From Sporolactobacillus kofuensis (GTDB lineage Bacteria; Bacillota; Bacilli; Bacillales; Sporolactobacillaceae), in NCBI RefSeq assembly GCF_042660205.1, contig NZ_JBHSTQ010000003.1:229224-293223 (forward strand): 64,000 bases of DNA, in the 5' to 3' direction. Numbering within the stretch: position 1 is the first letter of the stretch; each line of letters starts with the position of its first letter. Of this stretch, positions 1-8,269 are shown piece by piece. Under the pieces are notes generated by a model. That model ran no database searches. It saw only the letters and a program-made list of their open reading frames with translations, and was not told where the DNA came from. A program made the position numbers and the translations under genes.

Positions 1-571
1 GAAAAAAGTCCTTGGTTGCCAATGCCCCAGTAGGATTATTTGGATAATTGAGCATGAGAAGCCGCGCCTTTTTCAATACATCCCCTGGGATGCATCGATA
101 ATCCGGAAGAAAACGATTCGATTCCTCTAGCGGAAGGGCAAACGTTTTCGCCTGTGATAGAGTGGCCGAGGAATAATAAATTGGATAACAAGGATCTGTA
201 ATCAGCATATAATCTCCAGGATTAAGCAGCACTTGCGGTATTCCAGTAATACCGATGTGAGACCCATGAAAGATAGCTATCTCATTGATTGGGTCTAAGA
301 GCACTCCATACTCTTTTTTATAAAATTCGGTAATCGCTAATCGCACGTTTTCCTTACCGAGGAAAGGTGGATAAGCATGATTTTTCGGTTGATCCACAGC
401 TGCCTTAAGGGAAGCAACAATGTGCTCAGGCGTCGGCAGATCCGGATTTCCCTTGGAAAGGTTAATGAACGGCAACCCTGTTTGTTCTGATTCAGCTAAT
501 TTATTGTCCAACCGATCAAAAAAGTTAACAGATAGCTTCTGGGCACGTTCAGAAGGTTGAAAATAAACCAA
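1..571 (-). CDS. Class I/II aminotransferase, N-terminal part (cut by window edge)
   Basis: PLP-dependent aminotransferase of fold type I, here about 190 residues from the N-terminus; the rest lies outside the window. I read a TTG start at 571 behind a strong ribosome site (AAGGAGGAG, about 5 nt away). Visible landmarks are the N-terminal NLSKGNPDLPTP segment, the substrate-side YPPFLGKENVR stretch, and the LNYPNNPTGA motif that contacts the cofactor/carboxylate in this family. The PLP lysine is not in view. It lies 27 nt downstream of the methionine sulfoxide reductase gene and shares its SAM-I riboswitch leader, so a role in methionine metabolism or salvage (for example transamination of a methionine-derived 2-oxo acid) is inferred. 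Similar sequences are often labelled PatA or LL-diaminopimelate aminotransferase; the substrate is not readable. Confidence 0.85.
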   Translation of the reverse strand, partial: MVYFQPSERAQKLSVNFFDRLDNKLAESEQTGLPFINLSKGNPDLPTPEHIVASLKAAVDQPKNHAYPPFLGKENVRLAITEFYKKEYGVLLDPINEIAIFHGSHIGITGIPQVLLNPGDYMLITDPCYPIYYSSATLSQAKTFALPLEESNRFLPDYRCIPGDVLKKARLLMLNYPNNPTGALATKDFF

Positions 572-598
572 ATCGTCTCCTCCTTAAATCCTCCAACA

Positions 599-1075
599 CT
601 ACATCCTATCTTCTTTCTTAATTCCAAAAACCAATGGTGCGAGCTGTTCAAGATATGTGGCATCCGTGGAATCAAAGTTATTGAATAATGGACTGTCTAA
701 ATCCAGAACACCAAAGAATCGATTGCTCTCCGGCCAAAAAACTGGAACGACAATCTCTGAATTCGAACGCGCATCACAGGCGATATGCCCAGGAAACTGA
801 TGAACGTCAGGGACGATTTCCGTTTTTTTCGTAAAGGCCACTTTACCGCAAACTCCTTTCTGAAGCGGAATATGCATACAAGCAACCCTGCCTTGAAACG
901 GTCCTAAGATTAATTCATCGTTTTTCCAACGATAAAATGTTGTTCCATTCAACCCGGGCACTCTCTCGAAAATAAGTGATACCATATTGCTCATATTCGC
1001 GACTAAATCCAGTTCCTCATCAAACAAGGCTTGTAACTGTTGAATCAAATCACAATATACTTTCTCTTTCTCCAT
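599..1075 (-). CDS. msrC: Free methionine-(R)-sulfoxide reductase, GAF-domain fRMsr
   Basis: A 158-residue single GAF domain, the usual length for fRMsr (YebR/MsrC family), which reduces free L-methionine-(R)-sulfoxide with thioredoxin. The conserved cysteine pattern is present: GPFQGRVAC, then KGVCGKVA, then FPGHIACDARSNSEIVVPV, matching the three redox cysteines of the family. The start ATG at 1075 follows a GAGGTGAGGT-type ribosome site. It is the first gene after a SAM-I riboswitch and intrinsic terminator (1244-1412), so expression should rise when S-adenosylmethionine is low. This fits methionine recycling. No odd features. A generic GAF sensor is unlikely given the cysteine pattern. 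Confidence 0.9.
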   Translation of the reverse strand: MEKEKVYCDLIQQLQALFDEELDLVANMSNMVSLIFERVPGLNGTTFYRWKNDELILGPFQGRVACMHIPLQKGVCGKVAFTKKTEIVPDVHQFPGHIACDARSNSEIVVPVFWPESNRFFGVLDLDSPLFNNFDSTDATYLEQLAPLVFGIKKEDRM

Positions 1076-1243
1076 GACCTCACCTCAACTGTCCTCCAGA
1101 TAAAAACAATAAAGAAGCCGAAACTCCTCTCTTATTGACTAATGATTATTCATATACATAATTCTTATATGTTAACTTGGAATTATGTATCATTTTATCG
1201 TCGTAGGCGGATTAAATGCTCTCTCTGATATATCACCTCTTAA

Positions 1244-1279
1244 TAAAAAAATTGCCTTCTTTGAGATAAGAAGACAATT
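1244..1279 (-). terminator. Riboswitch expression-platform terminator
   Basis: On the minus strand an 11-bp stem (arms 1251-1261 and 1268-1278, one mismatch) is followed by a run of T. The 5' side of the stem contains CTTCTTATC, which can pair instead with the GATAAGAG closing strand of the SAM aptamer, giving the expected antiterminator choice. Confidence 0.85.
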
Positions 1280-1311
1280 GTCGCTTTCATGATTCATTGG
1301 ATGAATTGTTT

Positions 1312-1412
1312 CTCTTATCTTTCAGAATAAATCTGCAGGAATTAACACCATGCGTTATACCGCTGGTTGTTGGGTTTCATTGGGCCAGTCCCTCCACCAC
1401 TCTTGATAAGAA
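1312..1412 (-). promoter_or_regulatory. SAM-I (S-box) riboswitch aptamer
   Basis: The minus strand reads CTTATCAAGAG, then GGTGGAGGGACTGGCCC, ATGAAACCC and CAACC, the signature conserved blocks of the SAM-I aptamer in the right order. P1 closes with GATAAGAG at 1312-1320. The aptamer sits between a promoter and the terminator at 1244-1279, upstream of the methionine sulfoxide reductase and aminotransferase genes. SAM binding is expected to stabilise P1 and let the terminator form. Confidence 0.93.
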
Positions 1413-1450
1413 GATGACTATTAAATTATCAAAGTAATTCTATGGGGATT

Positions 1451-1479
1451 ATTGTATATTATATTGCTTACAAGTGCAA
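1451..1479 (-). promoter_or_regulatory. Sigma-A-type promoter of the SAM-riboswitch transcript
   Basis: TTGCAC (1474-1479) and TACAAT (1451-1456) on the minus strand with a 17-nt spacer, about 40 bp upstream of the aptamer. It overlaps the 3' end of the gene remnant at 1468-1605. Confidence 0.55.
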
Positions 1480-1605
1480 CACTTTTTTATCAAACTTACA
1501 CTGCATGCATACGGCATCTGCATCTGTGCGTTCGCCGACTTGATCTACAAAACTCACCAGCTCCTCTTCAGACCAGTAGCTTGTCTTTTTCGGTCCAATT
1601 TCCTT
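1468..1605 (-). pseudogene. Remnant of an unrecognised coding sequence
   Basis: A 45-codon open stretch on the minus strand with no plausible start (bounded upstream by an in-frame stop) but protein-like composition: it contains TSYWSEEELVSFVDQ and DADAVCMQCKFDKK before a TAA stop. It looks like the C-terminal end of a lost gene. I do not recognise the family. Its end overlaps the promoter of the riboswitch transcript. Confidence 0.3.
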
Positions 1606-1642
1606 TTAAAAATGCAAGTTAGTTGTTTCTCAGATTTCATCT

Positions 1643-2659
1643 CTACTTATCTGGCAGCAGGGTTTTGAGCATAGCCTTGTCCCATTTGCCCGTCTGCGCA
1701 TTATAGATTCCAAAATAAGATGCAAGTTCCCAGTACCCCCAACTGAATCCAAAGTGTTCGGCCTGCTCGCGTACTTCTTCCGTCCAGCGAAGTCTCGATT
1801 CATAGGGTGCTTGATTGTTCGCACCGAACTCCCCAAGATAAACTGGAACATGATGCTGATCCGCCCACCTTTTGACACGGGCAAACCGTTCGTGTATCTC
1901 GCTAACTTCCTGGTTTGTACCCGTCCATTGAATATCATGATACTGTGAAAACCCTAAGTAAGGATTAGCCTGGAAGGTGAAATTATTGGGTTCATAATAA
2001 TGAAAGGAGACGATCAGATTCCGGTCAGTCGGTATCTGGAGCGCATCAAGACGATACAACGAGTAATAATTGTCTGGGCCAACAATGATTTTACGCGTTG
2101 GATTTGTTTTTCTGATGATATGGATGGCTTCCCCCAAGTACTGATTCCACAGCCCTCCATTCAGATTATCTTTCGGTTCATTCAGTACTTCGAACAGGAG
2201 ATGCGATGAGTAATTCTGATAACGCTCGGACAATTGTTCCCAGATGCTCAGGAAACACGCGTGATACTGCTCCGGATCCTGCATGATTTCCTCGAAATGA
2301 TGAAAATCAAGGATCACATATAAATGTTGCTGCAGCGCATCCTGGAGGTAGCCATCCAACTTTTTCATAAAAGTCGGATCGAGCGCGTAATTCGGATTAT
2401 CTTTCGCATAATCTGAAAATCGGACCGGTAATCGGACAGCATTAAACCCCGCTTGCTTAATCGCCTTAAAATATTCAGACTTCATCTGAACATCCCAAGG
2501 CGTATAACGCGGTGCATCCAGTGCATTTCCTATATTCATAGAACAAAATCGAACCATTTGCTTGCCCCCCGAACTTCTTTGCTGAAGATAAGGAATGAGT
2601 GATGAAATCAGAACGATGACAATAAAAATGAGCGTGAACATAATAAGTTTTTTCTTCAT
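1643..2659 (-). CDS. Membrane-anchored or secreted GH5-type endoglucanase/glycosidase
   Basis: About 338 residues with the glycoside hydrolase family 5 (beta/alpha)8 pattern: FNAVRLPVRFSDY early, VILDFHHFEE, the acid/base motif FEVLNEPKDN (Glu of NEP), HYYEPNNF, and the nucleophile region VYLGEFGAN. The N-terminus MKKKLIMFTLIFIVIVLISS is an uncleaved anchor or signal peptide. I chose ATG 2659 because AGAGGGG lies about 8 nt upstream; a longer in-frame ATG at 2725 has no such site. GH5 enzymes cut beta-1,4-glucans, mannans or related beta-glucans; the substrate is not readable. It may feed oligosaccharides to the neighbouring beta-glucan regulon, but no shared operator is visible. Confidence 0.85.
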   Translation of the reverse strand: MKKKLIMFTLIFIVIVLISSLIPYLQQRSSGGKQMVRFCSMNIGNALDAPRYTPWDVQMKSEYFKAIKQAGFNAVRLPVRFSDYAKDNPNYALDPTFMKKLDGYLQDALQQHLYVILDFHHFEEIMQDPEQYHACFLSIWEQLSERYQNYSSHLLFEVLNEPKDNLNGGLWNQYLGEAIHIIRKTNPTRKIIVGPDNYYSLYRLDALQIPTDRNLIVSFHYYEPNNFTFQANPYLGFSQYHDIQWTGTNQEVSEIHERFARVKRWADQHHVPVYLGEFGANNQAPYESRLRWTEEVREQAEHFGFSWGYWELASYFGIYNAQTGKWDKAMLKTLLPDK

Positions 2660-2725
2660 CGCTTGAACCCCTCTGGCATGTTTCATCGAAGCTTTTATTA
2701 AAAGTTTTTCCGGCAACTTGGACAT

Positions 2726-3002
2726 GACTGATCAAACCGTGAACACGAACGCAACACTGTATGTCCTATATCTATCCCACTAACAGGAGAATAATGCATC
2801 CTAACTGAAGACGTAAAAAGCAAAACCCATCATTTGCGTAGCCTAAAATCTTCCACTTGTGTTCACCATGCACCGTTAGTCTGCTTTTGTTTTCAATAAA
2901 GATTTGATCGGATTATTCCTATATCGGTACATACGACAAGCAAATTTAAAATGGTACAAAAAAACACGATCCAACAGCACCTACTTATCTATGAATTGCG
3001 CA
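2726..3002. other. Intergenic, partly repeated elsewhere
   Basis: No gene seen. The stretch around 2825-2875 (ATCATTTG..., ATCTTCCACTTGTGTT...) resembles 15375-15425, and in both places a closely similar terminator hairpin follows. This marks a duplicated 3' flank of the acetoin-reductase locus. Confidence 0.45.
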
Positions 3003-3040
3003 TAAAAAAAGATCCCTGCTCGACTCAAAACCGAACAGGA
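3003..3040 (-). terminator. Intrinsic terminator after acetoin reductase copy 1
   Basis: Minus strand: CCTGTTCG ... CGAGCAGG stem (one G-U) followed by GATC and a run of seven T. Related hairpins occur at 15525-15562 and 51786-51827. Confidence 0.7.
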
Positions 3041-3085
3041 ATCAATTTATATCGCGTTTATTTTTCTTCAGTTAAGACTCATAAA

Positions 3086-3859
3086 TTAATTAAACACAAT
3101 CCCACCGTCGATCAGTACAGACTGTCCGGTCATGTAGTCGGAATCGCTCGACGCCAGGAAGGAAACAAAGTTGGCGATATCTTCGGGCTCTTCGCTCCGT
3201 CCAAGGGCGATACTTTCGATCGCCTGCTTGAATGCTTCACCTTTCTTGATCCCTTGATAGTTCGTCATCACATCATCAATCCGCTCCCACATGCCGGTGC
3301 CAACGATGCCCGGGCAGTACGCATTGACGGTAATATGATCTTTGGCCAGTTCCTTTGCCGCAGCCTGAGTAAAGCCACGCACAGCAAACTTAGTTGCCGA
3401 GTAGAGCCCCATCATCGGGAAACTCTGATGTCCGGCAATACTGCAGGCATTGATAATCTTGCCACCGGTCGACTGCTTTTTCATTTGTTCCGCTGCTGCC
3501 TGAATTCCGTATACCGTGCCATAGACATTGACTTTGAACAACAGATCCAGATTTTTCTCTTGCAGGCCAATCACCGGACCGACATGGGCCACACCAGCAT
3601 TATTCACGAAAACATCGACACTGCCGAATGTATCCGCCGCATGCTGAACGAGTGCTTTCTGATCCTCGAATTTGGTGACGTCGCTGACGAGCGACGATAC
3701 CTGGTAGCCGGCATTTTTGAATTCATCAACTGCACTTTTGAGTACGGTTTCATTGACATCGCTCAGGACAACAGCAAATCCGTCCTTGGCCAAACGTTCT
3801 GCAATGCTCTTTCCAATCCCTTGCCCTGCGCCTGTGATGACTGCTGTACCTTTCGACAT
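3086..3859 (-). CDS. budC: Acetoin/diacetyl reductase, butanediol dehydrogenase (SDR), copy 1
   Basis: A 257-residue classical short-chain dehydrogenase. TGAGQGIG binds NAD(H), NNAG stabilises the sheet, and the catalytic Ser (CSIAGHQ) and YSATK are present. Length and sequence match the diacetyl reductase/(S)-acetoin-forming and 2,3-butanediol dehydrogenase group, which interconverts diacetyl, acetoin and butanediol and rebalances NADH in fermentation. A second copy (51873-52646) differs at only five residues, all in the first 100, although the DNA has many silent differences, so both copies look selected. The upstream ~130 bp is also conserved between copies. It appears monocistronic with its own terminator. 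Confidence 0.88.
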   Translation of the reverse strand: MSKGTAVITGAGQGIGKSIAERLAKDGFAVVLSDVNETVLKSAVDEFKNAGYQVSSLVSDVTKFEDQKALVQHAADTFGSVDVFVNNAGVAHVGPVIGLQEKNLDLLFKVNVYGTVYGIQAAAEQMKKQSTGGKIINACSIAGHQSFPMMGLYSATKFAVRGFTQAAAKELAKDHITVNAYCPGIVGTGMWERIDDVMTNYQGIKKGEAFKQAIESIALGRSEEPEDIANFVSFLASSDSDYMTGQSVLIDGGIVFN

Positions 3860-4222
3860 AATTCCAACCCCCCTGGTATAGATCCTAAAGCGGTATAGCG
3901 CAATCGAGCGGTATTAAACTCCTGGATGGATGATCGTTTAAACAGCTTATTGTCCGGAATGCGCTTTCATCATTGTAAATGTATATGCTTGTATCAATTA
4001 GTTATGTCACGGTAAAAAACATATTTACCAAGCGTTTAACGTGAGTTCGCATGTGATCAAACGAGTCTATTCCCTTTCTGAGTACGGATGACCACTGCAA
4101 CCGGAACATCTAGTCATAGTTTTAATAAAAGCAGCGTTACGGATCATCGGAGTAATCAAGTAAAGGAAGGCGGAGATTCCCGGTTTCACTTCCTTAATCC
4201 TGAAAACAATGGACTTCTACGA
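3860..4222. other. Upstream region of acetoin reductase copy 1
   Basis: No gene. About 130 bp next to the gene aligns by eye with 52647-52795 upstream of copy 2, so it likely holds the promoter. Both carry a cre-like TGWAAGCGCATTCY on the minus strand (here 3956-3969), which departs from the CcpA consensus at one inner base. An inverted repeat AAGGAAG...CTTCCTT (4163-4195) may end the esterase transcript. Confidence 0.4.
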
Positions 4223-4963
4223 TTAGTGCTGATCAAGCCAATCCAGTGCAGTCACAATCTCCTCGTCCCACAGATCCCAACTATGTCCACCTTCTCGATC
4301 TTTAAAGAAATACGGTAAATCAGTTGCCTCCATGCGCTCTTTAAATGCCAGATTGTCCGGATAAAGCGCATCTTCTCGTCCACAAATCTGCAAGAAGGAC
4401 GTGCCACTCGTTAATGGAGATCTTTGATCCAGAAGATGGTATAAATTGTTTGGTGATGTTCCAAATTCCTGCGGTGAACCGAAAATCAAGTGAAATTCTT
4501 GATCCCGAGCCTTACACTCTTCCCGCATTCTGGTGACATCAATCGCCGGAGACAGCGCAAACACTTTTGCAAAGCTTTGCGGCTCAGATAATCCCCATTT
4601 TAATGCACCATATCCGCCCATAGATAGCCCGCCAACATAGGTGCTTTCCCGCTGTTGATTGATCGCAAAAAGGGCGTGAACAATCGTTGGAAGTTCTTTT
4701 GTCAGAAACGTCCAGTACTTACCGCCGCTTTGCATGTCTGTATAATAGCTCCGATGCACATTCGGCATAAAAACAGCCAGATTTCTATTTTCCACATAGC
4801 GAATAATCGAAGAGCTTTGAATCCATTGCTTGTCATCACCAAAAAGACCGTGAAGTAAGTACAATACCCGCAGATTGTTTGAACGTTCGCGTGGCAGTAT
4901 CGCTTGAAAAGTTGTTTGAAAACCAAGAATTTCCGAATCATAAGCTACAGATAGAACAGCCAT
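4223..4963 (-). CDS. Esterase of the esterase D / CE1-like alpha/beta hydrolase family
   Basis: About 246 residues. The catalytic triad is visible: nucleophile elbow GGLSMGGYGALK, acid in CGREDALYPDN, histidine in REGGHSWDLWDEE; the oxyanion segment is LLHGLFGDDKQW. I start at ATG 4963 (MAVLSVAYDSE), the usual N-terminus of this family, with GGGTGA just upstream; an in-frame TTG at 4987 directly abuts the permease stop. It is the last gene of the binding-protein/permease operon. Such enzymes hydrolyse acyl esters on sugars or S-formylglutathione. In this context removal of acyl decorations (for example succinyl groups) from imported beta-1,2-glucans is an attractive inference, not shown. Confidence 0.8.
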   Translation of the reverse strand: MAVLSVAYDSEILGFQTTFQAILPRERSNNLRVLYLLHGLFGDDKQWIQSSSIIRYVENRNLAVFMPNVHRSYYTDMQSGGKYWTFLTKELPTIVHALFAINQQRESTYVGGLSMGGYGALKWGLSEPQSFAKVFALSPAIDVTRMREECKARDQEFHLIFGSPQEFGTSPNNLYHLLDQRSPLTSGTSFLQICGREDALYPDNLAFKERMEATDLPYFFKDREGGHSWDLWDEEIVTALDWLDQH

Positions 4964-4987
4964 GCTTTCACCCGATTTCTTTTCCAA

Positions 4988-5818
4988 TTATTTCATTCCG
5001 GAAACGTTAAAACCTTGCAAAATGTACTTTTGAAGTGCCAGAAACACAATCACAATTGGAATGACCATAAATGCTGAACCCGCCATCTGCAAAGCATAAT
5101 TACTGGCATGCTGTCCCTTAAGCAAAGCGAGACCGACAGACAGCGTGTAGTACTTTTGATCGTTCGCAATAATCAATGGCCAAATAAAAGAATTCCAACC
5201 TGCAATAAAAGTTAAGATCCCCTGAACGGCAAGCACCGGCCGAGAAATCGGTAAGATGATTTTCCAAAAGATATAAAACTCACTGCATCCATCAAGACGG
5301 GCAGCTTCAATAATTTCATCTGAAATGGTTGACATAAATTGGCGGAAAAGGAAGATGCCAAATGCACCGACCATACCTGGAAGCGCAATTCCTAATAATG
5401 TATTCGTCAGATGAGCCATATTCAGTAGTAGATACACCGGGATCATCGTCACCTGACCAGGAATCATCATGGTCGCAAGCACAAGGTAAAATAAACTATT
5501 TTTCCCCTTGAACCGATACTTGGCAAATCCATAGCCAGCTATGGCATTAAGAAACATGCCCACAAATGAGAACAACACGATAATAATTGTATTTTTAAGA
5601 TAAACAAGAAAGTCCATTTGCGTAAAAAGGGTAATAAAATTATCCAGTGTAAATGACTTTGGCCATATGGATGGCGGAATCTGGAGAATCTCCATATCCG
5701 TTTTCACAGAGGACAGCAGCATCCAGATAAAAGGTAAAACCATCAAAATGCCGCCGACAACTAAAATGATGAGCACGATGAATTTCGATAACTTACTGTG
5801 CTGGATGGATTCATTCAA
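4988..5818 (-). CDS. Carbohydrate ABC transporter permease, MalG type
   Basis: A 276-residue inner-membrane permease of the CUT1 family with six predicted membrane segments and the EAA loop EAARLDGCSEFYIFWKIILP, which docks the ATPase. It lies 15 nt after the companion MalF-type permease. No ATPase gene is in this operon, so a shared MsmX-type ATPase encoded elsewhere is expected, as is usual for CUT1 systems in Bacilli. The likely cargo is sophoro-oligosaccharide, from the neighbouring phosphorylase and binding protein. Confidence 0.9.
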   Translation of the reverse strand: MNESIQHSKLSKFIVLIILVVGGILMVLPFIWMLLSSVKTDMEILQIPPSIWPKSFTLDNFITLFTQMDFLVYLKNTIIIVLFSFVGMFLNAIAGYGFAKYRFKGKNSLFYLVLATMMIPGQVTMIPVYLLLNMAHLTNTLLGIALPGMVGAFGIFLFRQFMSTISDEIIEAARLDGCSEFYIFWKIILPISRPVLAVQGILTFIAGWNSFIWPLIIANDQKYYTLSVGLALLKGQHASNYALQMAGSAFMVIPIVIVFLALQKYILQGFNVSGMK

Positions 5819-5833
5819 TTTTCTTCACCCCTA

Positions 5834-6727
5834 TTACATCTGATTATCCTGTTGCTTTCGCTGTCCTCGGAACTGAATCAACGTCACAACAATAATAATG
5901 ACAAACAAGATCATTGAACCAGCGGCAGCATAACCGAATTTACTGAACTGGAACCCATTTTGGTAAATAAACAAGGCAATGGAATTCGTACTATTCAATG
6001 GACCTCCGCTCGTCATGACCAAAGGTTCTTCAAAAAATTGCAGCCATCCGATTAACGTGGTCACCGTGACAAAGAAGGTTGCAAACCGAAGCATCGGAAT
6101 TGTGATCTTTGTCAGTCTCTGCCAGCTATTGGCGCCATCAATCTGAGCCGCTTCATAATAGGCTTTCGGAATTCCCTGCAGTGCTGCTAGAAAAATGAGC
6201 ATATTGACACCAATGGCACGCCATAGTGCCAAAATAATCAAAGAGATTTTTGCTATGAACGGATCCTGTAGCCACGGTACCGGGCCAAGGTGAACAAACT
6301 GCAGCATATAGTTCAACAGACCAAATTGAGGATTGTACAAATAATTCCACACCACAGCAACCGCAACAACATTCGTGATGGACGGCGCATAGAAAATTAA
6401 CCGAAAGAGTCTGAAAATCCAGCTGTCACCAAAATTAATTAATAAAGCGATCCCCATGGAACAGGCAATAACGAAGGGCACACCAATGACCACATAAAAA
6501 ATACTGTTGCCGATCGATTGTAGAAAAGCCGGATCGTTAAATAAATTCACGTAATTTGAGAGCCCAATGAAATGGATTTTCGACCAATCTGCTAGGCCAG
6601 TTATATTGATATCTGTGAAGCTAATGATCAAGGAGATGATGATGGGAACGATTGAAAAGATCAACAATAGAAATAATGCAGGCGTGATAAATAGATATGG
6701 ACTGTTTTTATTCAGAAATGTTTTCAT
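5834..6727 (-). CDS. Carbohydrate ABC transporter permease, MalF type
   Basis: About 297 residues with hydrophobic segments from residue ~10 (YLFITPALFLLLIFSIVPII) and the EAA loop YEAAQIDGANSWQRLTKITI. I start at ATG 6727 (MKTFLNKNS) with GGGG about 9 nt upstream; a TTG at 6742 is in frame but lacks a site. It forms the translocation pore with the following MalG-type permease. It is separated from the binding-protein gene by a stem-loop at 6754-6782. Confidence 0.88.
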   Translation of the reverse strand: MKTFLNKNSPYLFITPALFLLLIFSIVPIIISLIISFTDINITGLADWSKIHFIGLSNYVNLFNDPAFLQSIGNSIFYVVIGVPFVIACSMGIALLINFGDSWIFRLFRLIFYAPSITNVVAVAVVWNYLYNPQFGLLNYMLQFVHLGPVPWLQDPFIAKISLIILALWRAIGVNMLIFLAALQGIPKAYYEAAQIDGANSWQRLTKITIPMLRFATFFVTVTTLIGWLQFFEEPLVMTSGGPLNSTNSIALFIYQNGFQFSKFGYAAAGSMILFVIIIVVTLIQFRGQRKQQDNQM

Positions 6728-6753
6728 CCGCGATGTCCCCAATCTAATAATGA

Positions 6754-6782
6754 AGGCATGTCATCCTTCCTTTGACATGCCT
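6754..6782 (-). promoter_or_regulatory. Intercistronic stem-loop between binding protein and permeases
   Basis: Perfect 10-bp arms AGGCATGTCA / TGACATGCCT with a 9-nt loop and no T-run. Such elements commonly stabilise upstream binding-protein mRNA or attenuate read-through, giving more binding protein than permease. Confidence 0.6.
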
Positions 6783-6793
6783 CAGTTATTTGA

Positions 6794-8044
6794 TTATTTA
6801 TTATCCAATATTTGCTGAGCACTTGAATTATATTGATCCAGCGTTTTCTGGACATTTGCACCGGTTCGATAGATTTTTTCCCAGCTCTTCAAATAGCCTT
6901 GGGCCATCTCTTCAAACTGTGGAACCAGTGGAAGCGGTTCTGCTGTTTTTGCTTGTTCACCAAACGCTTTGTAGAACGGATTATCCTTTAACTGATTGCT
7001 GTTCCACGCTGAGCTAACGGCCGGCATATCCGTACTGATTTTTAGCCATTTGAGCTGTGTCTCTTCACTGCTCAGATAGTTTAATAACTTAGCAGAATTC
7101 GCTTTGTTCTTTGAATACTTGAAGATGGTCAGATCAGCGCCGCCCAGGATGGATTTGTTGTTATCTTTGCCCTTAGGTAGTACTGCTGTTGCCCATTTAC
7201 CTTTGACATCGGGAACCGTTGTGTTGATCGTCTGAATGTTCCATGATCCACTGATAAACATTGGGACAAAGCTCTTTCCTCCAAAAGATTGAGTCAGATC
7301 AATCCCAAGGTCCGTCTTCGGCGTTGCACCTTGTTTAATAAATTTATCCATGTAAGTGACCGCATCAACAAAGGCCGGTTGATTGAATTGTGTTTTGCCG
7401 TTTTCAATTAGGTTCGAACCATTTTGCCGAGCAAACATGAACGCTGTGCTCTGTTCTTTAGGATCGATATTAAACCCGTAGTATCCTTTCCCTCGTTTTG
7501 ATAACTTTGTCGCCGCATCAAGCAATTCATCCCATGTCTTCGGCGGTTGAGTGTACCCAACTTTCTTCAGGAGGTCCGTTCTATAGAATAAGACACGTGT
7601 ATCAATATACCAAGGAGCACCATAATACTTGCCGTTGTACTGTGCTGTTTCTACGGATCCTTTAAAGAAATTGCTCGGTTTCAGGTTCGGATTGTCTTTG
7701 AGATAAGGCGTCAAATCCGCGAGTGCACCCGCTTTTGCAAATTCAGGCATCCAGGAAGATCCCATCGTGATTACATCCGGACCTGATTTGGAAGCAACCG
7801 CCGTGAGCAGTTTATCATGAGCATTCGCCCAAGGAATTGCCTGAACATTAACATTTATACCGCTCTGTTTCTGAAATTTAGCAACAAGATCTTGAAAAGG
7901 CTTGGGTTGATCGCCAAAGAACCAAACCGTGATTGTTTTCTTTGTCGTTCCAGTTGATGAAGAAGAACACCCGGATAAAGCAAATGATAAAATGAGTAAA
8001 AGAGAAACAAAGATAACTGCAATACGTTTACCAGCTTTATTCAT
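6794..8044 (-). CDS. Extracellular sugar-binding lipoprotein, CUT1 family
   Basis: A 416-residue family 1 solute-binding protein. The lipoprotein signal is clear: KRIAVIFVSLLLILSFALSG then Cys (lipobox LSGC) and a Ser-rich linker. ITVWFFGDQPKPFQDLVAKF and GPDVITMGSSWMPEFAKAGA are typical of the fold. The start follows GGAGGTGC. It is first in an operon with two permeases and an esterase, read from a consensus promoter with a LacI-type operator just downstream of the -10. In Listeria innocua a binding protein next to a 1,2-beta-oligoglucan phosphorylase and a GH3 enzyme imports sophoro-oligosaccharides; the gene set here is the same, so I infer that substrate. Confidence 0.88.
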   Translation of the reverse strand: MNKAGKRIAVIFVSLLLILSFALSGCSSSSTGTTKKTITVWFFGDQPKPFQDLVAKFQKQSGINVNVQAIPWANAHDKLLTAVASKSGPDVITMGSSWMPEFAKAGALADLTPYLKDNPNLKPSNFFKGSVETAQYNGKYYGAPWYIDTRVLFYRTDLLKKVGYTQPPKTWDELLDAATKLSKRGKGYYGFNIDPKEQSTAFMFARQNGSNLIENGKTQFNQPAFVDAVTYMDKFIKQGATPKTDLGIDLTQSFGGKSFVPMFISGSWNIQTINTTVPDVKGKWATAVLPKGKDNNKSILGGADLTIFKYSKNKANSAKLLNYLSSEETQLKWLKISTDMPAVSSAWNSNQLKDNPFYKAFGEQAKTAEPLPLVPQFEEMAQGYLKSWEKIYRTGANVQKTLDQYNSSAQQILDNK

Positions 8045-8070
8045 TGAACAGCACCTCCAAGAATTTTATC

Positions 8071-8080
8071 GAAACGTTTC
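8071..8080. promoter_or_regulatory. LacI-family operator, copy A
   Basis: Perfect palindrome GAAACGTTTC lying just downstream of the -10 of the binding-protein promoter. The identical decamer lies at 15055-15064 upstream of the GH3 gene. A degenerate neighbour, GTAACCGTTTTC, overlaps the -35. Confidence 0.75.
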
Positions 8081-8087
8081 TATATGC

Positions 8088-8116
8088 ATTATAGTATATG
8101 TTGTAACCGTTTTCAA
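8088..8116 (-). promoter_or_regulatory. Consensus promoter of the binding-protein operon
   Basis: TTGAAA (8111-8116) and TATAAT (8088-8093) on the minus strand with a 17-nt spacer. Confidence 0.8.
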
Positions 8117-8164
8117 TAATAACTAGTTTATTTTTATTTTTCTAATTATGCAGGTCCCAAATGG

Positions 8165-8178
8165 TTTAAGCGTTTACA
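8165..8178. promoter_or_regulatory. cre-like site in the divergent intergenic region
   Basis: TTTAAGCGTTTACA differs from the CcpA consensus (TGWAARCGYTWNCW) only at the second base. It lies between the divergent binding-protein operon and the LacI gene, suggesting catabolite control. Confidence 0.5.
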
Positions 8179-8269
8179 AGTTTTCGATGTTTTTTTATAC
8201 TATATCTAGTGGGTATACGTACACATCAACAGCAGGCGTAGTAAATGACCAAACAAGGGGTTAGTACAT

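Noticed and set aside
2951..3898. Long plus-strand frame over the acetoin reductase (315 codons), and the similar one at 52215-52643
   Set aside because: Antisense shadow of the SDR gene; it appears at both copies because the DNA is duplicated, with no ribosome site and no family resemblance.
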